A stretch of DNA of 54,329 bases from positions 1-54,329 of the forward strand of contig JAAWOU010000012.1 of assembly GCA_022799755.1 (NCBI GenBank), given 5' to 3'. The position numbers and the translations under genes were made by a program. The stretch is from Lachnospiraceae bacterium (GTDB lineage: Bacteria > Bacillota > Clostridia > Lachnospirales > Lachnospiraceae). The notes beneath the pieces were generated by a model. The model ran no database searches. It saw nothing but the letters and a program-made list of their open reading frames with translations, and had not been told where the DNA came from. Below, piece by piece: positions 33,401-41,065 of this stretch; positions within the stretch are counted from its first letter, which is position 1, and each line of letters begins with the position of its first letter.

Positions 33401-33628
33401 TATTTCCCAAGCGTGGCTTTCGTGGTGCTCATGATTATGTATGGCATGGCTCAGTGGGGAAAGAAAGTCTCCGGGCGTACATTCCTCGCTGCCGCCACGC
33501 TCTACGGCCTGACCGCATTCGCCCTGTTCCTGCTGTTCTATCCGGTGCTCTCGGGCCAGCCGGTGGAGGCTTCTTTCGTGTCGAACTATCTGCGGTGGTT
33601 CCCGGGCTGGGTGCTGACGGCCAAGTAA
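30500..33628 (+). CDS. Tandem GT-C glycosyltransferase: mannosyltransferase-like half fused to PMT (GT39) half
   Basis: The 1,042-residue polytopic membrane protein starts at ATG behind AAAAGGAC. The first ~440 residues resemble polyprenol-phosphate-dependent GT-C enzymes: an early acidic loop FGTDTACFAAWAERL, the FSDYPPGYLYVLW segment, NSSVWGQVDSLPALLAVLMC and GLLIKPQMLLLGPALF. The second half is a protein O-mannosyltransferase type: MYFDEIYHGRTAYEFLHGL with an Asp-Glu pair, ENTHPPMGKIFIALGTALFG and RIATIDVYITFFVLLMYYF. A soluble beta-rich segment (about 480-620) joins them. It probably transfers sugars from a lipid carrier to proteins or wall polymers outside the membrane. It is convergent with spoIIP. 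Confidence 0.85.
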   Translation: MIFIHFAALTGIFIMGACYFALGKKRPGPSGLSFAALMIAAFLIRLLAAALSEGFGTDTACFAAWAERLCETGPGGFYSPEVFSDYPPGYLYVLWLVGAVRRLFHIEYYSAAHLILLKLPSIFADMACGALLYREAVRHLSGRHAFFLCAAYLLNPAIILNSSVWGQVDSLPALLAVLMCLCLVRGKTYPAYIAFGMGLLIKPQMLLLGPALFLGTIDRIWPKGEKGAPSFAPRLVHCLFQCLSVAAGGIILCLPFGLSNVISQMGDTLGSYPYAAVNACNLWGLLGLNWISQDNTFLGISYQVFGMAAIAAAVFLTLLLGLKDRGSRTKYAFLAAFTVVGIFLFSVRMHERYLYPALALLLLACIYKPALLHRPKGLLYLCYLCFSALHFYNTADVLFFYDPAAYDRKSPLILAVSAGMLLCGALLYVIACRHYSGRQDAADQGPRQSFSPCPSQDSRPVLLLPDILWMAAITALYGCFALYDLGERKAPVTAYDMAQNQSVTLDFGSETPASLSYYIAPWNSRTFVLEEQIGASGESDPNWSSLGEITFGNVFTWQTLALNTSSSRIRLTLTDTQASLLELVFRDQAGHVLLPANASDYAALFDETELCPETPSFRNGMYFDEIYHGRTAYEFLHGLTSYENTHPPMGKIFIALGTALFGMNPFGWRISGTLFGIAMVPVIYLFARRISGRTVPSALACILFSFDFMHFTQTRIATIDVYITFFVLLMYYFMYRYVTLSFYDTPLKKTWLPLGACGVCMGFGIASKWTGIYAGAGLALLFFSSLYRRYREYLYAKREPLGETAGISHAHIIASFSGNVRRTVLFCLVFFVAVPALIYLLSYLPFRDYGDRGLLARMLHNQTAMFSYHSKLDASHAYSSVWYEWPVIKRPIWYYSRIVTRTAQGGLREGISAFGNPAVWWAGIPAFLYTLRRWIAGKDRTAAFLSVGYLAQYLPWFFVTRITFIYHYFPSVAFVVLMIMYGMAQWGKKVSGRTFLAAATLYGLTAFALFLLFYPVLSGQPVEASFVSNYLRWFPGWVLTAK

Positions 33629-33644
33629 GGGGCGCTTAGCCGCC

Positions 33645-35072
33645 TCAGGGCGACTCCTCCAGGGAGCTCTCCCCCGAGAGCACCAAATCCAGGATATGGG
33701 CCAGCGGATCGCAGGCATTCAGGACCTCCTCCAGGGTGTTGTTCTGGGCCCCCAGCTCCACCAAAAGGGACTTGGGGCGCAGATGCATGTTGTAGCGGTA
33801 GCCCCGGACAAAAATCTTTCGGGTCAGATTGGGGTAGTATTCCATGGCTGTCTTCTGCATCTGGAACGAAAAGGCCAGATTGCTGTCCAGATTCTCATTG
33901 TACAGATAGGAGATATTGCCCGTGGTCTTGGTGCGGGACAGGCCGTTGAAGAACATGAACCTTGCCGTGGGCCTGCCGTCCAGATCCATCACCAGCCGTG
34001 TGCCCTCGGGCATGGCATCCCTATGTAAATCGATGACCACCTGGATGGAGGGATACTGCTGTAGAAGCGCCTCCAGATCCCCCAGCGCCACCGCGTAGGA
34101 GTCGTCCCGGGAGACGGTGTCATACTGCCCTAAATGGTGCAGCACCTCATAGCCGTACTCCTCCGTGAGGATCTGGGTCAGCCTCTCCCCCACGCCCATT
34201 ATGGTATCCGACATATCCCCGGGCTCGGAATCCGCAAAGGCCTCATGGGCATGGGTATGGTAGATGAGGATCTGCGGCCCCTCCGCCTCTTTGGATACGG
34301 TCATGTCTTCGCCCATCAGCTTCTGTACGTTCAGCTGGTCGCTGCCTGCCGCCGTATTGTCGTCAAAGGTGTAGAACTGCCGCATCAGGGTCTCGTAATC
34401 CTCCAGGGATACCATGTCCAGCCGGGTCTGTCTCTCATGGGGTATGAACGCGGCGGTCTGCCCTCTTGCGGCCGCTTCGTTCTCCGCCCGCAGAAGATCC
34501 GCCAGATCCATCTGTCCCGTGCCGGCCTGTCCGGCCCCGTTCTCCTGCTCTGCCCCGTTTCCTCCGGGCACACTGTTTGGGTCAGCCGTCCCGTCCCCGG
34601 CGGTACCCGGGGGCTCGTTTCCCCCCGGCGCGCCGTTTTCGTCCGGCATGGTCTCCGCCGGCGGGCTATCGGAAGACATATCCGTCTCCTCTTCCGCCTC
34701 CGCCAGCAGAATGGTCCGGATATCCTCCGCGCTTCCGCTTTGGTCTCTTCCCATATGGCTCCACAGGTATCCGTAGAAAGGGAAGATACAGTCTATCTCT
34801 TGAGAGAGCATGGAGGTGCCCCGGCTGCTTTCCTCCATGAACAAAGCGCCCGGCATATAGTGTCCGTACAGCACTGTCCGGGCCTCATCGCATATGCTCT
34901 TGAGCATGGCCTCCCCAATGGTATCCTGCCCCTCTGATACGGAAGCCGCACCGCAGCTCTTTACTGCCGCCTGAATGCACAGAATCATAAATGCCAGCAC
35001 AATCAGCTTTCCTGCCTGCTTTCCGGTAAAAGCTTTCCTGGAATGCTTTTCTTCCATCCTACGGCAATGCAC
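33645..35072 (-). CDS. spoIIP: Stage II sporulation protein P
   Basis: This is a membrane-anchored peptidoglycan amidase/endopeptidase needed for septal thinning and engulfment in the sporangium. It has 475 residues, or 470 from ATG 35057. There is one N-terminal helix (LIVLAFMILCIQAAV), a variable Gly/Pro/Glu-rich linker and the catalytic amidase domain: QILIYHTHAHEAFADSE, VVIDLHRDAMPEGTRLV and MHLRPKSLLVELGAQNNT, with the zinc-binding His/Glu. The start is uncertain: GTG at 35072 is almost touching AAAGGA, and ATG at 35057 is 16 bases from it. It follows gpr on the same strand, the conserved Firmicutes order, so sporulation sigma factors of the forespore or mother cell probably control it. 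Confidence 0.95.
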   Translation of the reverse strand: MHCRRMEEKHSRKAFTGKQAGKLIVLAFMILCIQAAVKSCGAASVSEGQDTIGEAMLKSICDEARTVLYGHYMPGALFMEESSRGTSMLSQEIDCIFPFYGYLWSHMGRDQSGSAEDIRTILLAEAEEETDMSSDSPPAETMPDENGAPGGNEPPGTAGDGTADPNSVPGGNGAEQENGAGQAGTGQMDLADLLRAENEAAARGQTAAFIPHERQTRLDMVSLEDYETLMRQFYTFDDNTAAGSDQLNVQKLMGEDMTVSKEAEGPQILIYHTHAHEAFADSEPGDMSDTIMGVGERLTQILTEEYGYEVLHHLGQYDTVSRDDSYAVALGDLEALLQQYPSIQVVIDLHRDAMPEGTRLVMDLDGRPTARFMFFNGLSRTKTTGNISYLYNENLDSNLAFSFQMQKTAMEYYPNLTRKIFVRGYRYNMHLRPKSLLVELGAQNNTLEEVLNACDPLAHILDLVLSGESSLEESP

Positions 35073-35163
35073 TTCCTTTCCGGCTATAAGCTATCCACGT
35101 CACTTCCATTTATATGCCCGTCTATGCCGTTCCATGATTAAGCCGGAAAAAGAGGCCGGGGGA

Positions 35164-36090
35164 TTAATGTTCCAGAAAGGTCTCCCCGATGGCTATATTG
35201 ATTCCCTCGGACACCGTAAAGCTCACACGCTTGATGACGGCGTCAATGTCTTTCCCTGTCATATACATATTGTTCAGCTCCGCGAAATGCAGCTGCTGCC
35301 TCTCCCGGTATCTGACATTCTCCAGCTCCTCTTCCTCCTCCAGGAGCTTCTCCAGAGCGTCGCCCACAATGGTGGCCGCATCCACCACCGTGGGAATGCC
35401 GATGGCTATCACCGGCACCCCAAGACTCTCCTGTGTCAGGGCGTTCCTGTGATTACCCACCCCAGACCCCGGCTGGATCCCGGTATTGGTAATCTGGATG
35501 GTACGATTGAGCCGCTTTGTGCTGCGGGCCGCCAGCGCATCTATGACGATGAGCACATCGGGGGAAGTCTGCTCCACCACCCCCTTTACGATCTCCGCCG
35601 TCTCCATGCCGGTCTTTGCCATGACCCCCGGTTCCAGGGCGCTGATCTGATTCATCTTGCTGCAGTTGTAAGCAGCCGTCCCGTACTCCCTGACGATATG
35701 CCTTGTGATAAAGAGATTGTCCACCACCTGAGGCCCCAAAGCGTCAGCCGTCACCTCCCGGTTGCCCAGCCCCACCACGAGAACGGACTGTTCGTCGTCC
35801 GCCTGGGGCAGCAGCTCTAAAATCTCCTCTGCCAGGCGGCCGGAGATCTCCCTGTGATAGTCCTCGTCCGGCTCCACCATGGCAGGCGCCTCCATGGTCA
35901 CGTAGATGCCCATGGGCTTGCCCATTGCCTTTGCGGCATTCTTGGTATCGATCATCACTTTCGTCACACGGATATCTTCCTCCTCGTGATAGTATTCCTC
36001 CACCCTGACGCCCCGCAGTTCGCTGTCCGCCTCGCCGATGCTCTCCCTGGCCTCCAGCGCCAGATCCGTCCTCATCTGAAAATTAACCAT
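35164..36090 (-). CDS. gpr: Germination protease (spore protease) GPR
   Basis: This endopeptidase degrades small acid-soluble spore proteins early in germination. It has 308 residues, shorter than the Bacillus enzyme, with a short N-terminal propeptide MVNFQMRTDLALEARE. Conserved stretches include RTDLALEA, MGKPMGIYVTMEAPAM, VVGLGNREVTADALGPQVVD and VIDALAARSTKRLNRTIQIT, then GVGNHRNALTQESLGVPVIA. The ATG has GGGAG in front. spoIIP follows 91 bases later and rpsT is divergent, as in Bacillus. I could not pick out a sigma-F/G promoter with confidence in 36091-36160. Confidence 0.96.
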   Translation of the reverse strand: MVNFQMRTDLALEARESIGEADSELRGVRVEEYYHEEEDIRVTKVMIDTKNAAKAMGKPMGIYVTMEAPAMVEPDEDYHREISGRLAEEILELLPQADDEQSVLVVGLGNREVTADALGPQVVDNLFITRHIVREYGTAAYNCSKMNQISALEPGVMAKTGMETAEIVKGVVEQTSPDVLIVIDALAARSTKRLNRTIQITNTGIQPGSGVGNHRNALTQESLGVPVIAIGIPTVVDAATIVGDALEKLLEEEEELENVRYRERQQLHFAELNNMYMTGKDIDAVIKRVSFTVSEGINIAIGETFLEH

Positions 36091-36158
36091 TTCACTCCCT
36101 CACACTTCCCGAATGTAATCACTTTTCTTATTTTGAGCAATTTTTCTCAGATTATGTC

Positions 36159-36187
36159 TTGACAAATTTTCTATTATTTACTAAACT
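36159..36187 (+). promoter_or_regulatory. Strong sigma-A promoter of rpsT
   Basis: A perfect TTGACA (36159-36164), a 17-base spacer and TAAACT (36182-36187). Transcription would start near 36194, giving a 5' leader of about 77 bases. Confidence 0.85.
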
Positions 36188-36270
36188 ATCTTTATGTGTT
36201 TACGATAGTCCTCCGTGTCTGACTAAAGTGAAACGTTAATTTATTTTGAATACAATTGGAGGTGTACGAC

Positions 36271-36534
36271 TTGGCTAACATTAAATCCGCGAAGAAGAGA
36301 ATTCTGGTGAACCAGGCAAGAGCTGACAGAAACAAAGCCATCAGATCCGGCGTGAAGACCGCTATCAAGAAAGTCTATGCTGCCATCGCCACAGGCGATA
36401 AGGCTGCTGCCGCCGCAGAGCTGTCCGCTGCCACAAAGGTCATCGAGAAAGCCGGAGCTAAGGGCATTTACCACAAGAACAATGTTGCCCACAAGGTTTC
36501 CCGCATTGCCAAAGCTGTCAATGAGATGGCGTGA
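36271..36534 (+). CDS. rpsT: Ribosomal protein bS20
   Basis: This primary 16S-rRNA-binding protein of the small subunit has 87 residues: (M)ANIKSAKKRILVNQ, RNKAIRSGVKTAIKKV, NVAHKVSRIAKAVNEMA. The true start is TTG at 36271, placed 6 bases after a perfect GGAGGTG. The ATG 15 bases upstream overlaps that ribosome site and would add a non-conserved pentapeptide. The gene has its own strong promoter and terminator. S20 genes in enteric bacteria also start with TTG and are autoregulated at translation; similar control here is an inference. Confidence 0.97.
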   Translation: MANIKSAKKRILVNQARADRNKAIRSGVKTAIKKVYAAIATGDKAAAAAELSAATKVIEKAGAKGIYHKNNVAHKVSRIAKAVNEMA

Positions 36535-36574
36535 CCTGCCGCGAATCATCAAAGCAAAAGCGTATTTAAAAAGA

Positions 36575-36612
36575 GCCTGCCGATTCCCTTGAACCGGCAG
36601 GCCCTTTTTCTC
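36575..36612. terminator. Bidirectional terminator between rpsT and the TIM-barrel isomerase gene
   Basis: GCCTGCCG (36575-36582) pairs with CGGCAGGC (36595-36602); TTTTT follows on the plus strand and a matching T-run lies on the minus strand. It ends rpsT and the long leftward run coming from mnmA. Confidence 0.88.
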
Positions 36613-36624
36613 TCTTCGTTTCCG

Positions 36625-37515
36625 TCATCTCTCCCCGGCGTTTCTCTGCTCTCTGATCCGCTTGATCAGATAATGCCCCGTCTTCGCCATCAGGCCGCTG
36701 GCCTCGGGCATCAGTTCCGGCGGGAATTTCCTGAGGAATTCGTCCGCCTCAAAGGTAAAGTCTCCCTCATATCCGATCTCTGCCAGGGCGCCCGTTACGG
36801 CCTCCCAGTCCACCTCTTCTATGAAAGGCATGGTATGGCAGTCCTTGACATAGCTCACGTCATGGATGTGCAGAGCCTGCAGCCGCTTTGCCCCCATGGC
36901 CCGGATCACGTCCTGAGGCTCCCTGCCCACCAGCACGCAGTGCCCCACATCCAGACAGCCTGTGATCCAGGGACTGTCCAGCTCGTCCAGCAGCCTGTTA
37001 AACTCATCGGGCCGGGCGCAGACGCTGTCCACCACATAGCGGCGCTTGCTGTCCCACTGCCACATATTCTCCACACAGACGCGGATATTAAATGTCTCGC
37101 AGTAGGGAATCAGGCCTCTGTAGAACTCCAGATTCTCCTCCCAGAGCCTTTTCTCGTTGGTGATGTACGCCACCTCCTGCATGGGGTGGACCACGATATT
37201 CCTCACTCCCATCAACGCTGCGGCCTCCATGGAGCGCAGAATCCATCTCCGGATCTTCGTGTCAAAGGCCTCCTCCCCGGTAGAGGAGGGATAGGGCGCA
37301 TGTGCCTGGGAAAAGCTGATGCCACACTGGTCCGCCGCCTCTTTCAGCCGCAGCGCATGGTCTCTCCATTCATCGGTGCACCAGATTCCCTTATCCTGGT
37401 CCATGCCCAAAAAGGACCAGTCCAATGCCTCAAAACCTGCCTTTTTCAGGATGGGAATACATGCCTCGTCCCCGAAAGTCTCGGACAATACATGTGTCTG
37501 TGTGACTAGTCTCAT
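36625..37515 (-). CDS. Sugar phosphate isomerase/epimerase-like TIM-barrel protein
   Basis: The protein has 296 residues, starting at MRLVTQTHVLSETFGDEACI, chosen for its AAGGAGG site; the frame is open 33 bases further. Xylose-isomerase-like (AP endonuclease 2) barrel motifs with metal ligands are visible: VCVENMW (Glu), ITGCLDVGHCVLVG (Asp/His), LHIHDVSYVKDCHTMPF (His) and FTFEADEF (Glu). The substrate is probably a sugar or inositol derivative but cannot be named. It is the last gene of a leftward run. Confidence 0.85.
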   Translation of the reverse strand: MRLVTQTHVLSETFGDEACIPILKKAGFEALDWSFLGMDQDKGIWCTDEWRDHALRLKEAADQCGISFSQAHAPYPSSTGEEAFDTKIRRWILRSMEAAALMGVRNIVVHPMQEVAYITNEKRLWEENLEFYRGLIPYCETFNIRVCVENMWQWDSKRRYVVDSVCARPDEFNRLLDELDSPWITGCLDVGHCVLVGREPQDVIRAMGAKRLQALHIHDVSYVKDCHTMPFIEEVDWEAVTGALAEIGYEGDFTFEADEFLRKFPPELMPEASGLMAKTGHYLIKRIREQRNAGER

Positions 37516-37566
37516 ATAATTTCCTCCTTGCAAAGTATATTTGTACACGGCCTGCTCCGCGCAGTT

Positions 37567-38364
37567 TCACAGGGGAGCTCGAAACTCCACCGTCTCCTGC
37601 ACCTGCAGCCCGTGCCGCCTGACAATGTTCTCCGCCGCCTGCAGCACCCGGGGACAGTTCAGTGCCTCCGGATTGTGGGCGTCCGTTCCAAACAGCACCT
37701 TACAGCCCTCCTCCCCGGCGATCTTCCAGAACCGTTCGTCCGGGTAGTGCCTCTCCTCATATATTCCCAGAAGATTGATTTCCAGCGGTATCTGCAGACT
37801 CTTTGCTTTCCGGCAGAGCCTGCGCATCTCCTCCTGATAGATCCTTTCGTCTCCCGTAAAACGTATCAAATCCGGATGTGCGAAATAGGTAAAGTAACCG
37901 GTCTCCATGGCCTCGCTGGTCTGTGCGCAGTAATCCTGCAGCGCTTTCGGGTCATCCGTAGGACACCCGCTCCATTCGCCTCCGATCTCACAGCCGATGC
38001 AATGCTGACCCAGCAGAAAATATTCCACCGGATAGTCCGACACCATCCGGCGCAGACCGGCGAAGTAATCCGTATAGTACTCCACCTCCAGCCCCAGATG
38101 AATCTCAATGTCCTGCCTGTACTCCTCTTTCAGGGCCAGGACGGTATCCACGTAATCTTCCAGCTGATCTGTCCGCATCCGCATGCCGGACACATACTCT
38201 TTCGGGTACGGACAGGGCGTATGGTCGGAAAAGCCCAGCACTTTCAGGCCGCCCTCTATGGCGCTCTCCACATATTCCCTCTCGGTTCCCACGGCATGCA
38301 TACAGCGCCAGGTATGCGTATGATAATTCGCTTTCATCTTCACATCATTCTCTTTTCTTCTCAT
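37567..38364 (-). CDS. Histidinol-phosphatase (HisJ/PHP family)
   Basis: The 265-residue enzyme (256 if it starts at ATG 38337, MKANYHTHTW) is of the type that removes phosphate from histidinol phosphate in histidine synthesis. PHP metal motifs are visible: NYHTHTWRCMHA, VLGFSDHTPCPY, LLGQHCIGCE, YFAHPDLIRFTGDE, LEINLLGIYE and VLFGTDAHNPEAL. Neither ATG has a strong ribosome site, so the start is undecided. No other his gene is in the window; it sits between a TPM-domain gene and an isomerase gene, so a different phosphatase role is possible. Confidence 0.85.
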   Translation of the reverse strand: MRRKENDVKMKANYHTHTWRCMHAVGTEREYVESAIEGGLKVLGFSDHTPCPYPKEYVSGMRMRTDQLEDYVDTVLALKEEYRQDIEIHLGLEVEYYTDYFAGLRRMVSDYPVEYFLLGQHCIGCEIGGEWSGCPTDDPKALQDYCAQTSEAMETGYFTYFAHPDLIRFTGDERIYQEEMRRLCRKAKSLQIPLEINLLGIYEERHYPDERFWKIAGEEGCKVLFGTDAHNPEALNCPRVLQAAENIVRRHGLQVQETVEFRAPL

Positions 38365-38418
38365 TTGCTCTGCAATTTCTGTACCGTATTCTTCCCGCCC
38401 GCTGTCAGGACAGGCTTG

Positions 38419-39360
38419 TCAGTGTCTGTGACTTCCGCCCCCGTGGCTTGCTCCGCCGCTGCTGGTATGGTGGCCTCCGCCCCCGCCTCCGCCGCCTCCG
38501 CCCCTGCTTGAACCGGAGTCCGTCTCAATCTTTCTGGCAACCACGTTCTTGCGCAGCAGCGCGTCCTCCCTGCCGCGGATCTGAGGCCTGCCGTCCGCCA
38601 CATAGGCGTTCACGGCCACCGTGTTCTCCGCCTTTTTCTGGGAAGCCCCGCTCACGGCATAGATAAGCGTGACAATGACGGGCAGGACGATCACGAACCC
38701 CCAGGAAAAAGGCAGCGAGAGGGATGTGTCCATCCGCTCACAGACCTCTCTCACATAGGCTCTGTACGCCCTGTGGGGATCCGTTGCATAATAGTCGTCC
38801 ACTGCATACAGCACCTGATCAATGTCATTTAGGCTAAACCTCCGCTCCACGCTGCCGCTGGTAGACAGATGCTCTCCGTTCTGCCCCTCGTACCAGTTGT
38901 GCAGCAGGAGGACGCCGTCCCCCTCAAAGCCCTTGTTGTAGCCGAATTTGTTCTCGTCCCAGAAGTCGTCGGCCAAATCCTGCATATTCTGCTCCCAGTC
39001 CGCAGACCGCAGGCCATACCGCTCCATGGCCTCCTGGCCCTCCACGGACTGGCTGATGATCACCAGCACGATATCGATATGATACCTCTTTTCCATCTCT
39101 GTTATGTATTTCCTCAGATCCGCTTCCTCCGAATCTGTGAGGACATCCGCGTAGTCATACACACGCTCCGCGGGAGCTTCATGGTTCGTCCTGGGCACCT
39201 CCGCCGCCATCTGCCTGATTTTCAGCAGGATACAGGCCAGGGCTAGAATGCCGGCTGCGATGAACCAGAAGCGGAAATAGCGCAGATATTGTCTTCGCGC
39301 TTCTCTATGAATGTCCTGCTCTGTAAAAGGCCTGTCTCCCATGGAATTTCTCGTCTCCAT
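38419..39360 (-). CDS. TPM-domain membrane protein with glycine-rich tail (YdjH-like)
   Basis: The 313-residue protein has a cytoplasmic N terminus, a helix at about 30-48 and an extracellular TPM (TLP18.3/Psb32/MOLO-1) domain (about 65-205): RVYDYADVLTDSEEADLRKY, HIDIVLVIISQSV and KGFEGDGVLLLHNW. A second helix is near 218-240, then a cytoplasmic tail ending in nine or ten glycines, His and Ser (GGGGGGGGGGHHTSSGG). The ATG follows AGGGGGGAT. The upstream neighbour is a zinc-ribbon membrane protein; the pair resembles ydjG-ydjH of the Bacillus subtilis pspA operon, suggesting an envelope-stress or membrane-quality role (inference). Confidence 0.82.
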   Translation of the reverse strand: METRNSMGDRPFTEQDIHREARRQYLRYFRFWFIAAGILALACILLKIRQMAAEVPRTNHEAPAERVYDYADVLTDSEEADLRKYITEMEKRYHIDIVLVIISQSVEGQEAMERYGLRSADWEQNMQDLADDFWDENKFGYNKGFEGDGVLLLHNWYEGQNGEHLSTSGSVERRFSLNDIDQVLYAVDDYYATDPHRAYRAYVREVCERMDTSLSLPFSWGFVIVLPVIVTLIYAVSGASQKKAENTVAVNAYVADGRPQIRGREDALLRKNVVARKIETDSGSSRGGGGGGGGGGHHTSSGGASHGGGSHRH

Positions 39361-39395
39361 TCTTATCCCCCCTGCGCCCTCCGGCGCCTGTCAAT

Positions 39396-40385
39396 CTAAA
39401 TCAACCCGAGCAATATCTGCAAAAGCGCCAGAATCGTTGTCAGGCATGCCCAGAGCGTGCCCGCATAGGCCAGAAACTTTTTCCCGGAAAACGGCGCGGT
39501 CCCCACAATCTTTCCGGTCTGTCCGTTGACATAAAAGGGGTAATCCTGTTCCTTGTACCGATAGATATACTTCCATACCGGCAGCAGGCCGTAGGCTGTC
39601 CTGCTGTTCCTGACTGAGATATCCTCCCGCAGAGTCCGCACGGTATTGTATCCGGAATAGCTCTGTTTTAACATTTTCGACGCGTCCTCCCTCATCAGCG
39701 CCCTGGCCCGGTTCTCCACTTCATCCGAGGGCATGTTGTACTTCTCCGCGTAGAAGCCGGACATGAACTCCGGCATAAAGTCCACGATCTGCTCGTACCG
39801 GAAAGGCGCTATCAGATCCATCACGTCGTCCGGCATCTGTACCGAGGCATCCACGGGAATCTTCTCGAAATCCATATCCATGTCCCGGTGAATGGCATAA
39901 ACGCTGGTCTCCGTATATTCCTTGTCCCCGGACCGCCATACCCTGATCTTGGTGCCCTCCCCCTGAAATTGGCAGACGGTGCTATAGTCATAAAACCAAT
40001 AAGGCACATAGATGCCCTGCATGCCGTTCAGCCGCGCCTCCGAGAGAAAATCCGTGGGCGCAAACCGGCATTTTCTGAACTTCTCCCGCAGGGACTGTTT
40101 GCAGACCTCCTTGCCCATCTGGAAAGGAATCATCAGCCTGGGCGCATACTTTCCCTCCACTCTCTCATTAAAGATCAGAAAGCTGCTGCAGTAGGGGCAC
40201 TGGGTGGCTGAAGTATGCTCCTCCACCTCCACCTGGCCCCCGCAGTTCGGGCAGAGGGTCAGCTCACCGGTCTGCCCCTCCGCCCGCTCATCGCTTCCCT
40301 CGCTCTCGCAGTAGGGGCAGTACATGCCATGCTTTTCCGGGCTGTATATCACATTTGCTCCGCAGTTCTTACATCTGAAATACAT
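39396..40385 (-). CDS. Zinc-ribbon membrane protein (YdjG-like)
   Basis: The 329-residue protein starts at MYFRCKNCGANVIYSPEKHG, set by AAAGGAAG; the frame extends 36 bases up. Three CxxC knuckles in the first 70 residues (CKNC, CPYC, CPNC) and a fourth (CPYC) at about 68 make two zinc ribbons. A middle domain follows (YVPYWFYDYSTVCQFQGEGT, then GLLPVWKYIYRYKEQDYPFY), and a C-terminal membrane helix (FLAYAGTLWACLTTILALLQ). It is a widespread Firmicutes family of unknown function, usually beside TPM or SPFH proteins. The TPM gene follows 35 bases later. Confidence 0.82.
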   Translation of the reverse strand: MYFRCKNCGANVIYSPEKHGMYCPYCESEGSDERAEGQTGELTLCPNCGGQVEVEEHTSATQCPYCSSFLIFNERVEGKYAPRLMIPFQMGKEVCKQSLREKFRKCRFAPTDFLSEARLNGMQGIYVPYWFYDYSTVCQFQGEGTKIRVWRSGDKEYTETSVYAIHRDMDMDFEKIPVDASVQMPDDVMDLIAPFRYEQIVDFMPEFMSGFYAEKYNMPSDEVENRARALMREDASKMLKQSYSGYNTVRTLREDISVRNSRTAYGLLPVWKYIYRYKEQDYPFYVNGQTGKIVGTAPFSGKKFLAYAGTLWACLTTILALLQILLGLI

Positions 40386-40437
40386 CGTTTCTTCCTTTCT
40401 TACTCCCGGACTGCCCGACAAAAGGCAGACCGCCGGC

Positions 40438-40977
40438 CTATCTCCCGCAGAAATCGCAGAGTACCACGATCTTTAACGGCGTCGTCTGAGCCGGTATGCT
40501 TCTTGTAGAATTATCATAGGTCACTACCAGGTTCCGGCCCGCCGGACTTCCCTGAAAATACTGATTGTTGGTGGTGCGCACGTCCACGCTTTTGTCCAGG
40601 TTCAGCTGCAGGGTCTGATCCTCATTCACCAGCGAGGCGTCATAGTACCCTACATTCACCATCCGTCCGTTCCTCTGCACCGCTGCCGCCACCGCGTTGT
40701 ACTGGGGCGGGTATATCAGGGGCATAGGCGCGTCCATAGAGTACCAGAACGTACACTGCATCCCCACTGAGAGCGTCTCAAAGTCCACGACATACGTGGA
40801 CGGCGTCACCAGAAAATTCACGATATTCCCATCCATATCCTCCAGCGTGGTAAACAGCATACACCCGTCGGCGCGGCGGCTCCCCACTCTGGTGGGCACC
40901 AGCTCCACAATCGTACCGGTCACAAAGCCAAATCGGTTTCTCTTAAACGGCATCTTTTCCCCAAAAACGAATTCCAT
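40438..40977 (-). CDS. Uncharacterised cytoplasmic beta-rich protein
   Basis: The 179-residue protein is not recognised. I start it at MEFVFGEKMPFKRNRFGFVT because GAGGAT lies just upstream; the frame is open to 41160, but the extra part overlaps mnmA and looks non-coding. The protein is mainly short beta strands (GTIVELVPTRVGSRRADGCM, NIVNFLVTPSTYVVDF, GMQCTFWYSMDAPMPLIYPP) with an OB-like feel, and it ends with a CDFCGR tail. There is no signal peptide or helix. It sits between mnmA and the zinc-ribbon gene, 52 bases before the latter. Confidence 0.7.
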   Translation of the reverse strand: MEFVFGEKMPFKRNRFGFVTGTIVELVPTRVGSRRADGCMLFTTLEDMDGNIVNFLVTPSTYVVDFETLSVGMQCTFWYSMDAPMPLIYPPQYNAVAAAVQRNGRMVNVGYYDASLVNEDQTLQLNLDKSVDVRTTNNQYFQGSPAGRNLVVTYDNSTRSIPAQTTPLKIVVLCDFCGR

Positions 40978-41065
40978 AGATATCCTCGCAATTGTCTGTC
41001 TTCCTATTATATGCTTACCGGGCCGGAAATTGCCTGTCCTGTGCCGTATCCGGCTCATACGGGAT

